This document shows positions 17,515 through 27,987 of a stretch of 55,492 bases of DNA, piece after piece (positions within the stretch are counted from its first letter, which is position 1; each line of letters starts with the position of its first letter). The notes below the pieces were generated by a model. It was not told the origin of the DNA, ran no database searches, and worked only from the letters and a program-made list of their open reading frames with translations. The DNA comes from Bryobacteraceae bacterium. Lineage in GTDB: Bacteria > Acidobacteriota > Terriglobia > Bryobacterales > Bryobacteraceae. A program made the position numbers and the translations under genes. The DNA is taken from contig CANGYQ010000023.1 in NCBI GenBank assembly GCA_947458745.1, forward strand, positions 1-55,492, in the 5' to 3' direction.

Positions 17515-18927
17515 TCACGGCAAACGGAACGGGTCTTGGCCGGTGCGGTCGAGGAAGTCGATTTCTTTCAGATAGGCCTCAACATCCGTCTTGCGCTTCA
17601 TGCCGTCCAGCGACATCCAGCGGATCTGGCCGAAGACCGGCCGCTCGGTCCACGGCCGGTCATGCAGGCCAAAACACCACAGGATGTTCGTATACGTGTT
17701 CGGGTCCCGGCCATCCAGCGCATAGCGATCATGCAGATAGACCATCGTCTCCAGCGCATGCTGGCAGGTGGGCGACCATTCGATGATCTTCTTGCCCCAA
17801 TACATCCGGTAGTAACCGTGGATTTTTCCGCGCAGCAGCATCTCTTTCTGGCAGGCGTTCCACAGGTTGTCGTGCGTGGCAGCGCGTTCAAACTGCTCCC
17901 GGGTGTAGGAAGGCTGGCGCGGGTCGCAGGAATGCTGCCGCAGCGTCTTCTTGGCCCAATCGGGTAGATTGCACATCGTGTCCGCCCGCTCCACCCAACG
18001 GGCATAGTTGAACGCCAGTTCCCGCCGCACGATCAGCTCTTCCAGATACTCATCCGCGGAGCCGCCCTGCGCAATAGCCGCCTCACGCACGGTCAGCGCC
18101 AGCTCCAGCGCCGAGATGTGCCCGAAGTGCAGATACGGGCTCATGTTCGATGTCGCATGCTCGGACGGCTCATTCCGGCCTTCGGCGTAGCGCTTCAGAT
18201 TCCGGCTGACGAAGTGCTGCAAATGCTGCGCGGCCGCCTGTGGCCCGCCCCGATAGCTCAGCGACGGGGCAATCGAATGGTCGATCTCACAGCTGGCCAC
18301 CAGCTCCGGGATGTCCGCGGCCGCCACTTCTGTGTGCAGTTCCCCGGCCGGCACCGGCCCTGACCAGGTCTTGTTCAGCGAAGGCATCGCGTACGGCTGT
18401 AAATACTGGGGCAGCAGCTTATGGATTTTCGGTCGGATCGTATAGGCGGCGTACTCGCGCTTCACATGCTTCTGCATGGGCACAATGCAGCTGGAATCAA
18501 CCACCAGATAGGGGCACGCCACTTTGGCCGCGGCGCTCGGGTTCCAGCGCGTGCTCACAAAAGTCGGATAGTCATCAGTGACCACCACCGCCGCCCGCTC
18601 CGCCAACCGGAACAGGGCATTGTTGGGGTCCTTCTGCCGCCGCCGCAGGTGGAACAGATACCCTGCGCCCAGAGCGCGAAAATCCTGCGCATTGTCCGGA
18701 ACGCCTTCCAGGATAAACGTGTGTAACCGGTTGTTGGCGTAGGGGTAAGAACAGGTCAGGCCCTCATACACCAGCAACGGCAACTGGTGCGAGTTGGCCA
18801 AAACAATGGCGTGCCCCAGGGCATGGTTACACCGGGCCCGGCGGTTCATCTGCGCCCAATAGAGGACGTACTCCCCTTGCCTGTTTACGGGCCGTTCATT
18901 CAAGCTGCGGACACGTTCGGTCAACAA
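17515..18927 (-). CDS. phr: Class II cyclopyrimidine dimer photolyase
   Basis: A 470-residue flavoprotein that repairs UV-induced pyrimidine dimers with light. Class II markers are the N-terminal YVLYWAQMNRRARCNHAL, the C-terminal YYRMYWGKKIIEWSPT and NTYTNILWCFGLHDRPWTERPVFG. Length fits class II (about 450-500). It lacks the signature patterns of class I enzymes. It is divergent from the radical SAM gene with 53 bases between starts. Confidence 0.92.
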   Translation of the reverse strand: MLTERVRSLNERPVNRQGEYVLYWAQMNRRARCNHALGHAIVLANSHQLPLLVYEGLTCSYPYANNRLHTFILEGVPDNAQDFRALGAGYLFHLRRRQKDPNNALFRLAERAAVVVTDDYPTFVSTRWNPSAAAKVACPYLVVDSSCIVPMQKHVKREYAAYTIRPKIHKLLPQYLQPYAMPSLNKTWSGPVPAGELHTEVAAADIPELVASCEIDHSIAPSLSYRGGPQAAAQHLQHFVSRNLKRYAEGRNEPSEHATSNMSPYLHFGHISALELALTVREAAIAQGGSADEYLEELIVRRELAFNYARWVERADTMCNLPDWAKKTLRQHSCDPRQPSYTREQFERAATHDNLWNACQKEMLLRGKIHGYYRMYWGKKIIEWSPTCQHALETMVYLHDRYALDGRDPNTYTNILWCFGLHDRPWTERPVFGQIRWMSLDGMKRKTDVEAYLKEIDFLDRTGQDPFRLP

Positions 18928-18980
18928 TTTCCCCTACTCCTCAGATGGTCTCCGCGACCAGCCCGCTAGAATAAAAGCGG

Positions 18981-20030
18981 ATGCGGGCATTCAACCGGTG
19001 GCGGCTGCTTTGGGCGTACCTGCGAGGCGAGTGCAACGTCGCCGCGCGGCCGGTGGAATACATTGTCGAAACCACCGCCAAGTGCAACATCTACTGTCCC
19101 ATGTGTCCCCGGGAGACGCACAAGCAGCCCAAGGAAGACATGGCGGACCCCGTCTTTTCCCGCCTCGTGCAGCAATCCGGCCCCACCGCGGAGCACATGA
19201 TGCTGATCGGCCTGGGTGAGCCGTTGCTTGACAACGCCATCTTTGATCGCATCACCTATTGCCACCAGCACGGCATCTCCACCCTGTTATCCACCAACGG
19301 TACGCTTCTCGATGAAGCGGCCAGCCGCAAGCTGCTGGCGACGCCCGTAGAGCACATCACGCTCTCCATGGATTCCATGGACAAAGCCACCTACGAGTTC
19401 TACCGCAAAGGTGCCAAGTTCGAACGGGTCCGCGATAACTTCCTGCGATTCTGCGAACTAAAGCATCAGCTGAAAGCGAAAGTGCAAGTCGTGGTCCAGA
19501 TGGTCCGCATGGAGCGCAACCAGCACGAAGTGGAAAGCTTCCTCCAGTTCTGGAGCGCCGTGCCCGGCGTCGATGCCGTGCGCGTCAAGGAAGACGAAAC
19601 CGATCTGATGCGCCCCGACGCCGGTCACGAGTCCGCCGAATGGACCCACTCCTGCCACTACCTTTGGCGCGGACCCATGTACGTCAAGCAGTCCGGCGAA
19701 GTCTACCCCTGCTGCCAAAGCTACATGCTGGATGGCGCGCCCGTGGGCAACATCGGTACCCAGGACTTGGGCAACATCTTCAATTCACCCGCCATGCAGG
19801 ACCTGCGCGCCAAACACGTCTCCGGCCGCGCGGGCGAGATTGAGATGTGCTCCAAGTGTCGCGTCACCATCCCGCATCCGGTCATGGTCGCCGGTAGCAT
19901 GATCTTCCACGGCCGCACCGTCCGCCGCCTACTGCCCTGGATCGAACGGCTCGGCCGCCGCTGGATGAAGCCGCCCCACAGGCTGATCAAGGACCGGCAT
20001 GAGGAACTGGTTCAGATCGAGCGGCCCTAG
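18981..20030 (+). CDS. Radical SAM/SPASM-domain protein
   Basis: A 349-residue protein with the 4Fe-4S motif C-x3-C-x2-C at 35-42 (AKCNIYCPMCPRE), the GLGEPLLD strand and the GISTLLSTNGT strand of the radical SAM barrel. A C-terminal SPASM-like set of cysteines (CHYLWRG, PCCQSY, CSKC) would hold one or two auxiliary clusters. SPASM proteins modify peptides or act as dehydrogenases, but there is no obvious small precursor peptide next to it. Substrate unknown. Confidence 0.85.
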   Translation: MRAFNRWRLLWAYLRGECNVAARPVEYIVETTAKCNIYCPMCPRETHKQPKEDMADPVFSRLVQQSGPTAEHMMLIGLGEPLLDNAIFDRITYCHQHGISTLLSTNGTLLDEAASRKLLATPVEHITLSMDSMDKATYEFYRKGAKFERVRDNFLRFCELKHQLKAKVQVVVQMVRMERNQHEVESFLQFWSAVPGVDAVRVKEDETDLMRPDAGHESAEWTHSCHYLWRGPMYVKQSGEVYPCCQSYMLDGAPVGNIGTQDLGNIFNSPAMQDLRAKHVSGRAGEIEMCSKCRVTIPHPVMVAGSMIFHGRTVRRLLPWIERLGRRWMKPPHRLIKDRHEELVQIERP

Positions 20031-20051
20031 CCGCCGCCTGATGCTTCCCGT

Positions 20052-20105
20052 CGAAAAAAGAAAGCCCGGTTCCCTCCCATGGAAAAGAAGGGGAGCCGGG
20101 CCTTG
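20052..20105 (-). terminator. Intrinsic terminator of TonB receptor 1
   Basis: A GC-rich hairpin (arms around AAAGCCCGGTTCCC and GGGGAGCCGGGCC) lies just past the receptor stop. On the minus strand it is followed by CTTTCTTTTTTCG, a U-tract. It may also stop the radical SAM transcript coming from the other side. Confidence 0.8.
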
Positions 20106-20125
20106 CTGCTCTGCGGACCGTATGG

Positions 20126-23100
20126 CTAAAACAGCAGCTTCAGGCCGAACTGAATGGTGCGCGGGCCGTTGCCCTGGCCGGTGATCGTGCCAAAGGCGGG
20201 CGATTCCACGTTGTTGTTCGGAGCCCCAAACACCGGCGTGTTGGTGAGGTTGAAGGCCTCGGCCCGGAACTGGAGGCCTAACCGTTCCATCAGCTGCGTG
20301 TTCTTGAACATGGAGAAGTCCAGCCCGCGCGTGAAGTCACTGCGCAGGTTGCTGTGCGTGCGGCTGAGCGTGCCGAAGGTGTAGTCCCTGGCCACCCGGA
20401 ACTGCGACGTATCGTACCACCGGTCGATGGACCGGACGGCCACCCGCGCGTCACCGCCCACCGCGTCCGGCCGTTGATAGCCGCCGAAGGAGAAGCTATT
20501 GTTGGTGGTCTGGCTGAAGATCAGCGGTTGTCCCGAGTTGATGGTGAAGATGCCATTGGTCTGCCAGCCACCCAGGATGCCGTTGGCCAGCCGGTTCATG
20601 TTGGCACCAAACCGGTGACCTTTGCCGAAGGGCAGCTCATAGTTGAAGTTCACCACCAGGCGGTGAGGAATGTCATAGGAGCTCAGCGACTTTTCGCAGG
20701 AGCGGCAGAACCAGTTGCGCAGCGTGCCTTGGCCATCGTTCCAGATGCCGTCTGAGGAGTCGGCCATGGATTTGGACCAAGTGTAGGCCACGCCCATGCT
20801 GGCACCACCACCGAAGCGGCGTTCAAAGCGGACCTGCATGCCGTGGTAGCTGGAGTTGCCCCAGGCGGGCGAACCCGGCCCGACGGAAGTGAAGGCCGCG
20901 TACTGGCCTCGCAGCAGACGGCCGCGCTGTACGTTGGCCGCGCCCAAAGTGCTGGCCGGGTCAATCAAGCCAAAGAACGGATTGGGAACCAGCGCCAGCA
21001 GGTTGTTGGCGGGCGTCAGTTGTTCCGGCCGCAGCTGCCCCAGGTCGCCCTGTGCCAGTTCGTTGTGCGTGCCCTTGTTGCCCGCGTAGGAGACTTCCAT
21101 CATCATGTCGCCGGTGATGTGGCGCTGGACGCTGAAGTTCCACTGCTGATTGTAGGGCGTCCTCATTTCGTCAGCCCAGGCGGAGTTGAGCCCGAACCCG
21201 ACCCCGGACATCGCGCCCAGGGCCCGGCCCGTGGGCAGTACATAGCCTTGCGGGAATGGATTACGCAGGAAGTTGGTCGGGGTGATGCCGTCCAGGGTGG
21301 CATTCCACGGCGTGGTCGAAGCATACGGTGCGCCGGTCCAACGGTCCGTGGCGGCGAACTTGGGAACGCCATAGAAGACACCGTAGCCCGTGCGAACAAC
21401 CGTCTTGGCATTCACCTGGTAGGCGATACCGAAGCGGGGGTTAAACTTGTGTTCCGCGGGCCGGATGCCGCGCCGTCCTGCCGTCTGGTTGTCGCCCGAG
21501 AACAGGTAGACACCCCGAAGATCCAGGCCCGTCTTGTCCGACAGCGGGTTCTTGGCATAAGGATCCATCAGCGTCTGCTGATCGTAGCGTTCCGTGTTGG
21601 AGCCTTCGATCTCCCAACGCAAGCCGTAGTTCAGCGTCAGCTTGGAGTTCACCTTAAACTCGTCCTGCGCATAGAAAGCATAGTAGCGGCTTAAATCCGC
21701 GGGCTTGATGCGGTGTGTGGCCGCCCCGCTGGTGCCCGTGCCCAACAGGAACGACGCCAGGCCGATGCCGTTGCCGGCGACGCGCGCGTCAGGCCCCTGG
21801 GTCATGGCGCGGGTGAAGGAGAAGTTGGCCGGTGAACTGCCGAACTGCGCAAAGCCTAGGCCAAAGGTGCGCCACTCCGCGCCAAACTTCATGCTGTGCC
21901 GGCCGGAGATCTTGGAGACGTTGCCCACGGCCGTGTAGGCAACATTGTTGCTCTTGTACGTGGAACCGTTGTTGGGTCCAACGGAATTGAAATCCTGGAT
22001 GTCAAAGCGCGGGATGCGCGGCGCGCCTGTCTTCAGCGTCACATCCTGCAGTGACTGCGGCAGGCCCAGCTTGGTCACGTCGTAGCCGTAGGTGAAGGCT
22101 GGACGCCAGGCGTCAAACAGGCTCAAGCCGCCGCGAATGTTGATCACCATGCCGGAGCCAATCGTCTCCGTGTAATCCACCGCCGCGTTATGGGAACCCC
22201 AGTACATGATGCCGTCCGACGGCGCGGCCCCGTTGTCCCAGAAGTCGGCGGCGGCGGTGGCTTGCTTGAAGCGGTTGTAGCGAACGAAGGTGCGGCGGTT
22301 CTGGCTGAAGTTGTGATCCACCTTGAAGTCGACCCGATCCGTCGGCGATTGCGGTACTTTCTGGATCGCCAGGTTGTTGGCGTTCGTGTTGACGAAGCCC
22401 ACCTGATTCTGGGCCGGGTAGAGCTTCAGGACGTTCAGCGCCACCGGGTCCATCATCGCCGTGGGCACGCGGTTGCCCGCGAAGGGCGAGCGGATGAACT
22501 TGCTGGGGTCATCGGGGTTGACGCGCGTCGTGAAGGGGTCGTAAATGGGACGCACGGAGCCATTGGCGTTCCGGGTGTTCGAGAAATCGCCGCCCAGTTC
22601 AGCCGCCGTGGGCACTGTGAAGGTGGCGAAGCTGCCGGACTTCACCAGCTTCTTCTCGTAGAGCGCGAAGAAAAAGGTTTTGTCCTTGATCACCGGACCG
22701 CCGGCGCTCACGCCATATTGGTGCTGCTGCAGCGATGCCTTGCGGCCGTTATTGCGGTTGAGGAAAAAGTTCTTCGAATCAAGCGCCGAGTTGCGCAGAA
22801 ACTCAAAAGCTGAGCCATGGAACTGGTTGGTGCCGGACTTGGTCAGCATCGTCACCTGCCCGCCGCCCGAACGGCCATACTCCGCCGTGTAGGAGTTGGT
22901 CTGCACCCGGAACTCCTGGATGCCCTCCACTGACGGGATGGCGGATGCGCCATAGATCCCCTGGATGTCGCTTTGCACCATCGCCGTCACGCCATCCAGT
23001 TGTATGTCATTCTGCGATTCCTTGCCGCCGTTGATGGAGAAGCGGATGGTGGAGGTGAAGAAGTCGCTTTCGACGTTGTTGGGCGTCGAGGGCGTGATGC

Positions 23101-23578
23101 CCGGCACCAGCCGGAGCAGGGAATAGATGTTCCGGTTGTTCAACGGCAGATCGACGATCTTCTTGTTCTCAACCACCGTGCTTAGCGTCGCGTTCGAGGT
23201 TTCCAGCAAGGGGCCCGTGGCGGTGACTTGGACCTGCTCCGTAACGGAGCCAATGTCCAGCTTGATGTTGACGGTGGCATTCTGCTGTGTAGAGAGCCGC
23301 AGGGATTCGAGGATGTACGTACGGAAGCCAGTGGCTTCAGCGGTCACCCGGTAGGCACCGGGCGTCAGCTCGATGACCCGGTAGACACCGGACGAATTTG
23401 TTTCGGCCTTGAAGTCCTGATTGCGGGAAACGTCGGTGATGGTGATCTTGGCACCAGCCACCGCCGCGCCGCTGGCATCGGTGACGGTCCCCGAGATCAG
23501 CGCCTTGGAAGTCTGGGCAGTGACCGGCGAAATTGCCGCCACCGCGATGAGAAATGTCGTACACCGGACTCTCGACAT
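20126..23578 (-). CDS. TonB-dependent receptor, Oar-like, with CarboxypepD-reg domain (1)
   Basis: A 1150-residue outer-membrane protein. ATG 23578 is chosen because GCAGGAGG stands directly upstream. Signal peptide 1-22 (to SPVTAQ). A carboxypeptidase-regulatory-like beta sandwich (about 26-105, SGTVTDASGAAVAGAKITI) is followed by a plug-like region (LPLNNRNIYSLLRLVPGI, NDIQLDGVTA, GQVTMLTKSGTNQFHG) and a long barrel ending in IQFGLKLLF, a C-terminal phenylalanine signal for BAM insertion. The ligand is unknown; no SusD partner is adjacent. A strong promoter and a terminator suggest a monocistronic gene. Confidence 0.88.
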   Translation of the reverse strand: MSRVRCTTFLIAVAAISPVTAQTSKALISGTVTDASGAAVAGAKITITDVSRNQDFKAETNSSGVYRVIELTPGAYRVTAEATGFRTYILESLRLSTQQNATVNIKLDIGSVTEQVQVTATGPLLETSNATLSTVVENKKIVDLPLNNRNIYSLLRLVPGITPSTPNNVESDFFTSTIRFSINGGKESQNDIQLDGVTAMVQSDIQGIYGASAIPSVEGIQEFRVQTNSYTAEYGRSGGGQVTMLTKSGTNQFHGSAFEFLRNSALDSKNFFLNRNNGRKASLQQHQYGVSAGGPVIKDKTFFFALYEKKLVKSGSFATFTVPTAAELGGDFSNTRNANGSVRPIYDPFTTRVNPDDPSKFIRSPFAGNRVPTAMMDPVALNVLKLYPAQNQVGFVNTNANNLAIQKVPQSPTDRVDFKVDHNFSQNRRTFVRYNRFKQATAAADFWDNGAAPSDGIMYWGSHNAAVDYTETIGSGMVINIRGGLSLFDAWRPAFTYGYDVTKLGLPQSLQDVTLKTGAPRIPRFDIQDFNSVGPNNGSTYKSNNVAYTAVGNVSKISGRHSMKFGAEWRTFGLGFAQFGSSPANFSFTRAMTQGPDARVAGNGIGLASFLLGTGTSGAATHRIKPADLSRYYAFYAQDEFKVNSKLTLNYGLRWEIEGSNTERYDQQTLMDPYAKNPLSDKTGLDLRGVYLFSGDNQTAGRRGIRPAEHKFNPRFGIAYQVNAKTVVRTGYGVFYGVPKFAATDRWTGAPYASTTPWNATLDGITPTNFLRNPFPQGYVLPTGRALGAMSGVGFGLNSAWADEMRTPYNQQWNFSVQRHITGDMMMEVSYAGNKGTHNELAQGDLGQLRPEQLTPANNLLALVPNPFFGLIDPASTLGAANVQRGRLLRGQYAAFTSVGPGSPAWGNSSYHGMQVRFERRFGGGASMGVAYTWSKSMADSSDGIWNDGQGTLRNWFCRSCEKSLSSYDIPHRLVVNFNYELPFGKGHRFGANMNRLANGILGGWQTNGIFTINSGQPLIFSQTTNNSFSFGGYQRPDAVGGDARVAVRSIDRWYDTSQFRVARDYTFGTLSRTHSNLRSDFTRGLDFSMFKNTQLMERLGLQFRAEAFNLTNTPVFGAPNNNVESPAFGTITGQGNGPRTIQFGLKLLF

Positions 23579-23668
23579 GGAACCTCCTGCTCTTGCCTGA
23601 CACAAAACTGGTATTGCATTCGGGCGGCGTCAGCCCCAGCACCGCCCGATTGGGTCAGCACCGCGTGC

Positions 23669-23696
23669 ACTATATCAGTTTTTTTAATTGCGTCAA
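23669..23696 (-). promoter_or_regulatory. Sigma70-type promoter of TonB receptor 1
   Basis: On the minus strand TTGACG (-35, 23696-23691), a 16-base AT-rich spacer and TATAGT (-10, 23674-23669) stand about 90 bases before the receptor start. It is the clearest housekeeping promoter in the window. Confidence 0.72.
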
Positions 23697-23850
23697 GCGA
23701 ATTGGCCGCAGGGATGTTATGGGATGCCGGGTATCGGATATCAGTTTGTATGCGGATCCGAGGAGCGCCGGCCTGCTCGGTACCGTTCGCCAACCATCAG
23801 CAGGTGGCGGAAAAGTCCGCATGTAGTCCCGCCAGTTGCCCCCAAAGCAA

Positions 23851-23877
23851 AGGCCCCACGCTTGACGCATGGGGCCT
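23851..23877. repeat. Dispersed palindromic repeat, copy C
   Basis: AGGCCCC-ACGC and GCATGGGGCCT form a stem between katG and TonB receptor 1. Flanked by A8 on one side, it could also work as a weak terminator. The 23579-23962 interval otherwise holds the receptor promoter and the katG terminator; I see no gene in it. Confidence 0.6.
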
Positions 23878-23928
23878 GAAAAAAAATCGCGGAATTAGTT
23901 GAATTGTGAAGAAGTTGCGGAGACGCAC

Positions 23929-23951
23929 CTCAGAAAATGAAGTGCGTCTCC
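23929..23951 (-). terminator. Hairpin downstream of katG
   Basis: A perfect 10-bp stem, GGAGACGCAC with GTGCGTCTCC and a 3-base loop, begins 12 bases beyond the katG stop. There is no immediate U-tract, so efficiency is uncertain. A U8 run follows about 40 bases later, before repeat copy C. Confidence 0.5.
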
Positions 23952-23962
23952 ATCATCCTGGC

Positions 23963-26185
<2,223 letters not shown>

Positions 26186-26370
26186 TCACTTCTCCTTAAC
26201 GAACTGGTCAGCAAAAACTTCGTTCTCATGGTTGCGATGCCGCCGCCCCCGGCGTGGATCTACGAAGGCGGGGTGTCGGAAACGCATTCGGCAAACTTCC
26301 GCCCCCGCGACTGCCGCGGCGGCAGAAGGTTCGGGGCTTCATCGGCGAGCAAAAAGTTCCTCGCCATTTC

Positions 26371-26399
26371 AAGGTAGAGCCCCAGCGGAAACTGAACAA
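26371..26399 (-). promoter_or_regulatory. Predicted katG promoter
   Basis: On the minus strand TTGTTC (26399-26394), a 17-base spacer and TACCTT (26376-26371). The -35 directly abuts the OxyR-like site, the usual arrangement for OxyR activation. This implies a leader of about 180 bases. The 26186-26485 interval holds only this leader and the control elements. Confidence 0.5.
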
Positions 26400-26436
26400 C
26401 ACGATTCCGCCTATGCTACCGATAGGCCTTTCCTAT
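26400..26436 (-). promoter_or_regulatory. OxyR-like binding site upstream of katG
   Basis: The minus strand reads ATAG, 7 bases, CTAT, 7 bases, ATAG, 7 bases, CGTG. The OxyR consensus is ATAG-N7-CTAT-N7-ATAG-N7-CTAT. Three of four tetrads are exact and all spacings match. katG is a classical OxyR target and the site abuts the predicted -35. Confidence 0.7.
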
Positions 26437-26485
26437 GGCGCTGCCCACCGCGTGATATCGGCCAAATGGGGAGGGGAGGTTGAAA

Positions 26486-27892
26486 CTAGCTACTCTGGCA
26501 AACCGGTGCCGCCCCGCCCGGCTCCTGTGCCTTCCACGCGTCATAGCCACCGGTGAGATTGGCGATATCCTCAAAGCCCGCCCGCCGCAAAAGGCTGCTG
26601 GCTATCGAGCTGCGATAGCCGCCCTTGCAATGGACCACGATCAGATGATCGTGCGGCAGCGACTGTGCCCGCTCCACCAAGTGGCCCAAGGGAATATTCA
26701 CCGATCCGGGAATCGCGCCCGTTTCCACCTCGCCCGGCTCGCGCACGTCGAGCACGGTGATGTGGGCCGGATCAAGGCGGCGCAGTTCCGCGAAATCCTG
26801 CACCGTCACCTGTGGAATGTATTCCAGCGTCATCCCGCCGCGAATCCAGCCCGCCACGCCACCGCCCAAGTAGCCGGCGACATTTTCAATTCCTACTCGC
26901 GCCAGCCGGATCTGGGACTCGCGCACATGCTCCCGGTCTTCACTGACGATAATCAGTTCCGTGTCGAGGCCCAACACCCGAGCCGCCCAGGAGGCGTACT
27001 GTCCCGTCAGCGCAATATGCACTGAGCCGGGCACGTGAGCTACGGCAAACTCCATCGCGGGCCTTGTATCCACCACCACTGCCCCTTGCGCCTGCAAGCG
27101 CAGCACATCGCCCGCGGTCAGTTCGGCCAGTGGCGCCAACTCCGCAATGGAACCCGCGCCGCGCCGGTTCAGGTCCACCTCGCGAGCAAAGTATTCCGGA
27201 CGATCCGGCATGTTGTCGGTCAGCAGCCGCACGAACTCCTCGCGTGTGGGGGCCAGCAGAGCGTAGTTCGTCCGCTTCTGTTGGCCAATCGTGGAGGAAC
27301 TCTCGCTGCTCATCTGGCGCCCGCAAAGTGACCCCGCGCCGTGGGCCGGGTAGATCACCGTCTCCTCCGGAAGCTTCAACAGCTTGTCGTGCAAGCTCGA
27401 ATACAGGATTGCCGCCAGTTCCTGCGGCGTATGCGTCGCCGAAAGATCCGGTCGGCCCACGTCGCCCACAAACAGAGTGTCACCCGTGAAGACCGCGCGC
27501 GCCGAGCCCGGCCGGCTCAGGTCATCCAGAATGACGCACACGCCTTCCAGCGTATGGCCGGGTGTTTCCAGAAAACTCAACCGGCATTGGCCAAACCGGA
27601 TCTCGTCGCCCTCGTGCACGGCGGTGTGCGCAAAGGTGGCCCCGGAACCCGCACCCAGGTAGATCTTCGCTCCGGTCCGTTCCGCCAACTCATGGTGCCC
27701 GGAAACGAAGTCCGCGTGCAGGTGCGTCTCAATGATGTGCTCAATCCGAAAGCCACCGGCTTGGGCGGCGTCCAGGTACAGGTCCACATCCCGCTGCGGG
27801 TCGATGATCGCGGCAACGCCCTCGGAGACAACAGCGTAGGACGCGTGCGCCAGGCAACCCAGATAAAACCGCTCAATGCGGACGGACTCCAT
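26486..27892 (-). CDS. MBL-fold persulfide-dioxygenase-like protein with two rhodanese domains
   Basis: A 468-residue protein from ATG 27892 (MESVRIERFYLG), which AAGGGGTG precedes; ATG 27919 is possible. The N-terminal metallo-beta-lactamase domain carries THLHADFVSGHH (56-67), PGHTLEG and FTGDTLFVGDVGRPDL, the ETHE1-like pattern. The first rhodanese domain (about 270-365) has Ser instead of the active cysteine (IIVSEDREH), so it is probably non-catalytic. The second has the loop VVHCKGGYRSS with an intact cysteine. The likely role is oxidation and transfer of sulfane sulfur. It is divergent from the TetR-OMF chimera. Confidence 0.85.
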   Translation of the reverse strand: MESVRIERFYLGCLAHASYAVVSEGVAAIIDPQRDVDLYLDAAQAGGFRIEHIIETHLHADFVSGHHELAERTGAKIYLGAGSGATFAHTAVHEGDEIRFGQCRLSFLETPGHTLEGVCVILDDLSRPGSARAVFTGDTLFVGDVGRPDLSATHTPQELAAILYSSLHDKLLKLPEETVIYPAHGAGSLCGRQMSSESSSTIGQQKRTNYALLAPTREEFVRLLTDNMPDRPEYFAREVDLNRRGAGSIAELAPLAELTAGDVLRLQAQGAVVVDTRPAMEFAVAHVPGSVHIALTGQYASWAARVLGLDTELIIVSEDREHVRESQIRLARVGIENVAGYLGGGVAGWIRGGMTLEYIPQVTVQDFAELRRLDPAHITVLDVREPGEVETGAIPGSVNIPLGHLVERAQSLPHDHLIVVHCKGGYRSSIASSLLRRAGFEDIANLTGGYDAWKAQEPGGAAPVCQSS

Positions 27893-27928
27893 GGTGGCAG
27901 CACCCCTTTCAACTCCCATTGTAGTGGC

Positions 27929-27939
27929 CTGACTGTCAG
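27929..27939. promoter_or_regulatory. Palindrome in the predicted MBL-gene promoter
   Basis: CTGAC-T-GTCAG is a perfect 11-base palindrome placed directly upstream of TACAAT (about 27921-27916, minus strand), a good -10 for the MBL gene. A repressor bound here would block that promoter. The divergent TetR domain is the obvious candidate; this is an inference. Confidence 0.35.
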
Positions 27940-27972
27940 TGGGCGGCCCTGATTTCCGGCCTGTGCTAACAA

Positions 27973-27983
27973 GAACATTGTTC
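27973..27983. promoter_or_regulatory. Palindrome just before the TetR-domain start
   Basis: GAACA-T-TGTTC, with AA/TT-like flanks, ends 4 bases before ATG 27988. Its position fits an autoregulatory TetR operator, but no experimental anchor exists. Confidence 0.35.
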
Positions 27984-27987
27984 AACT

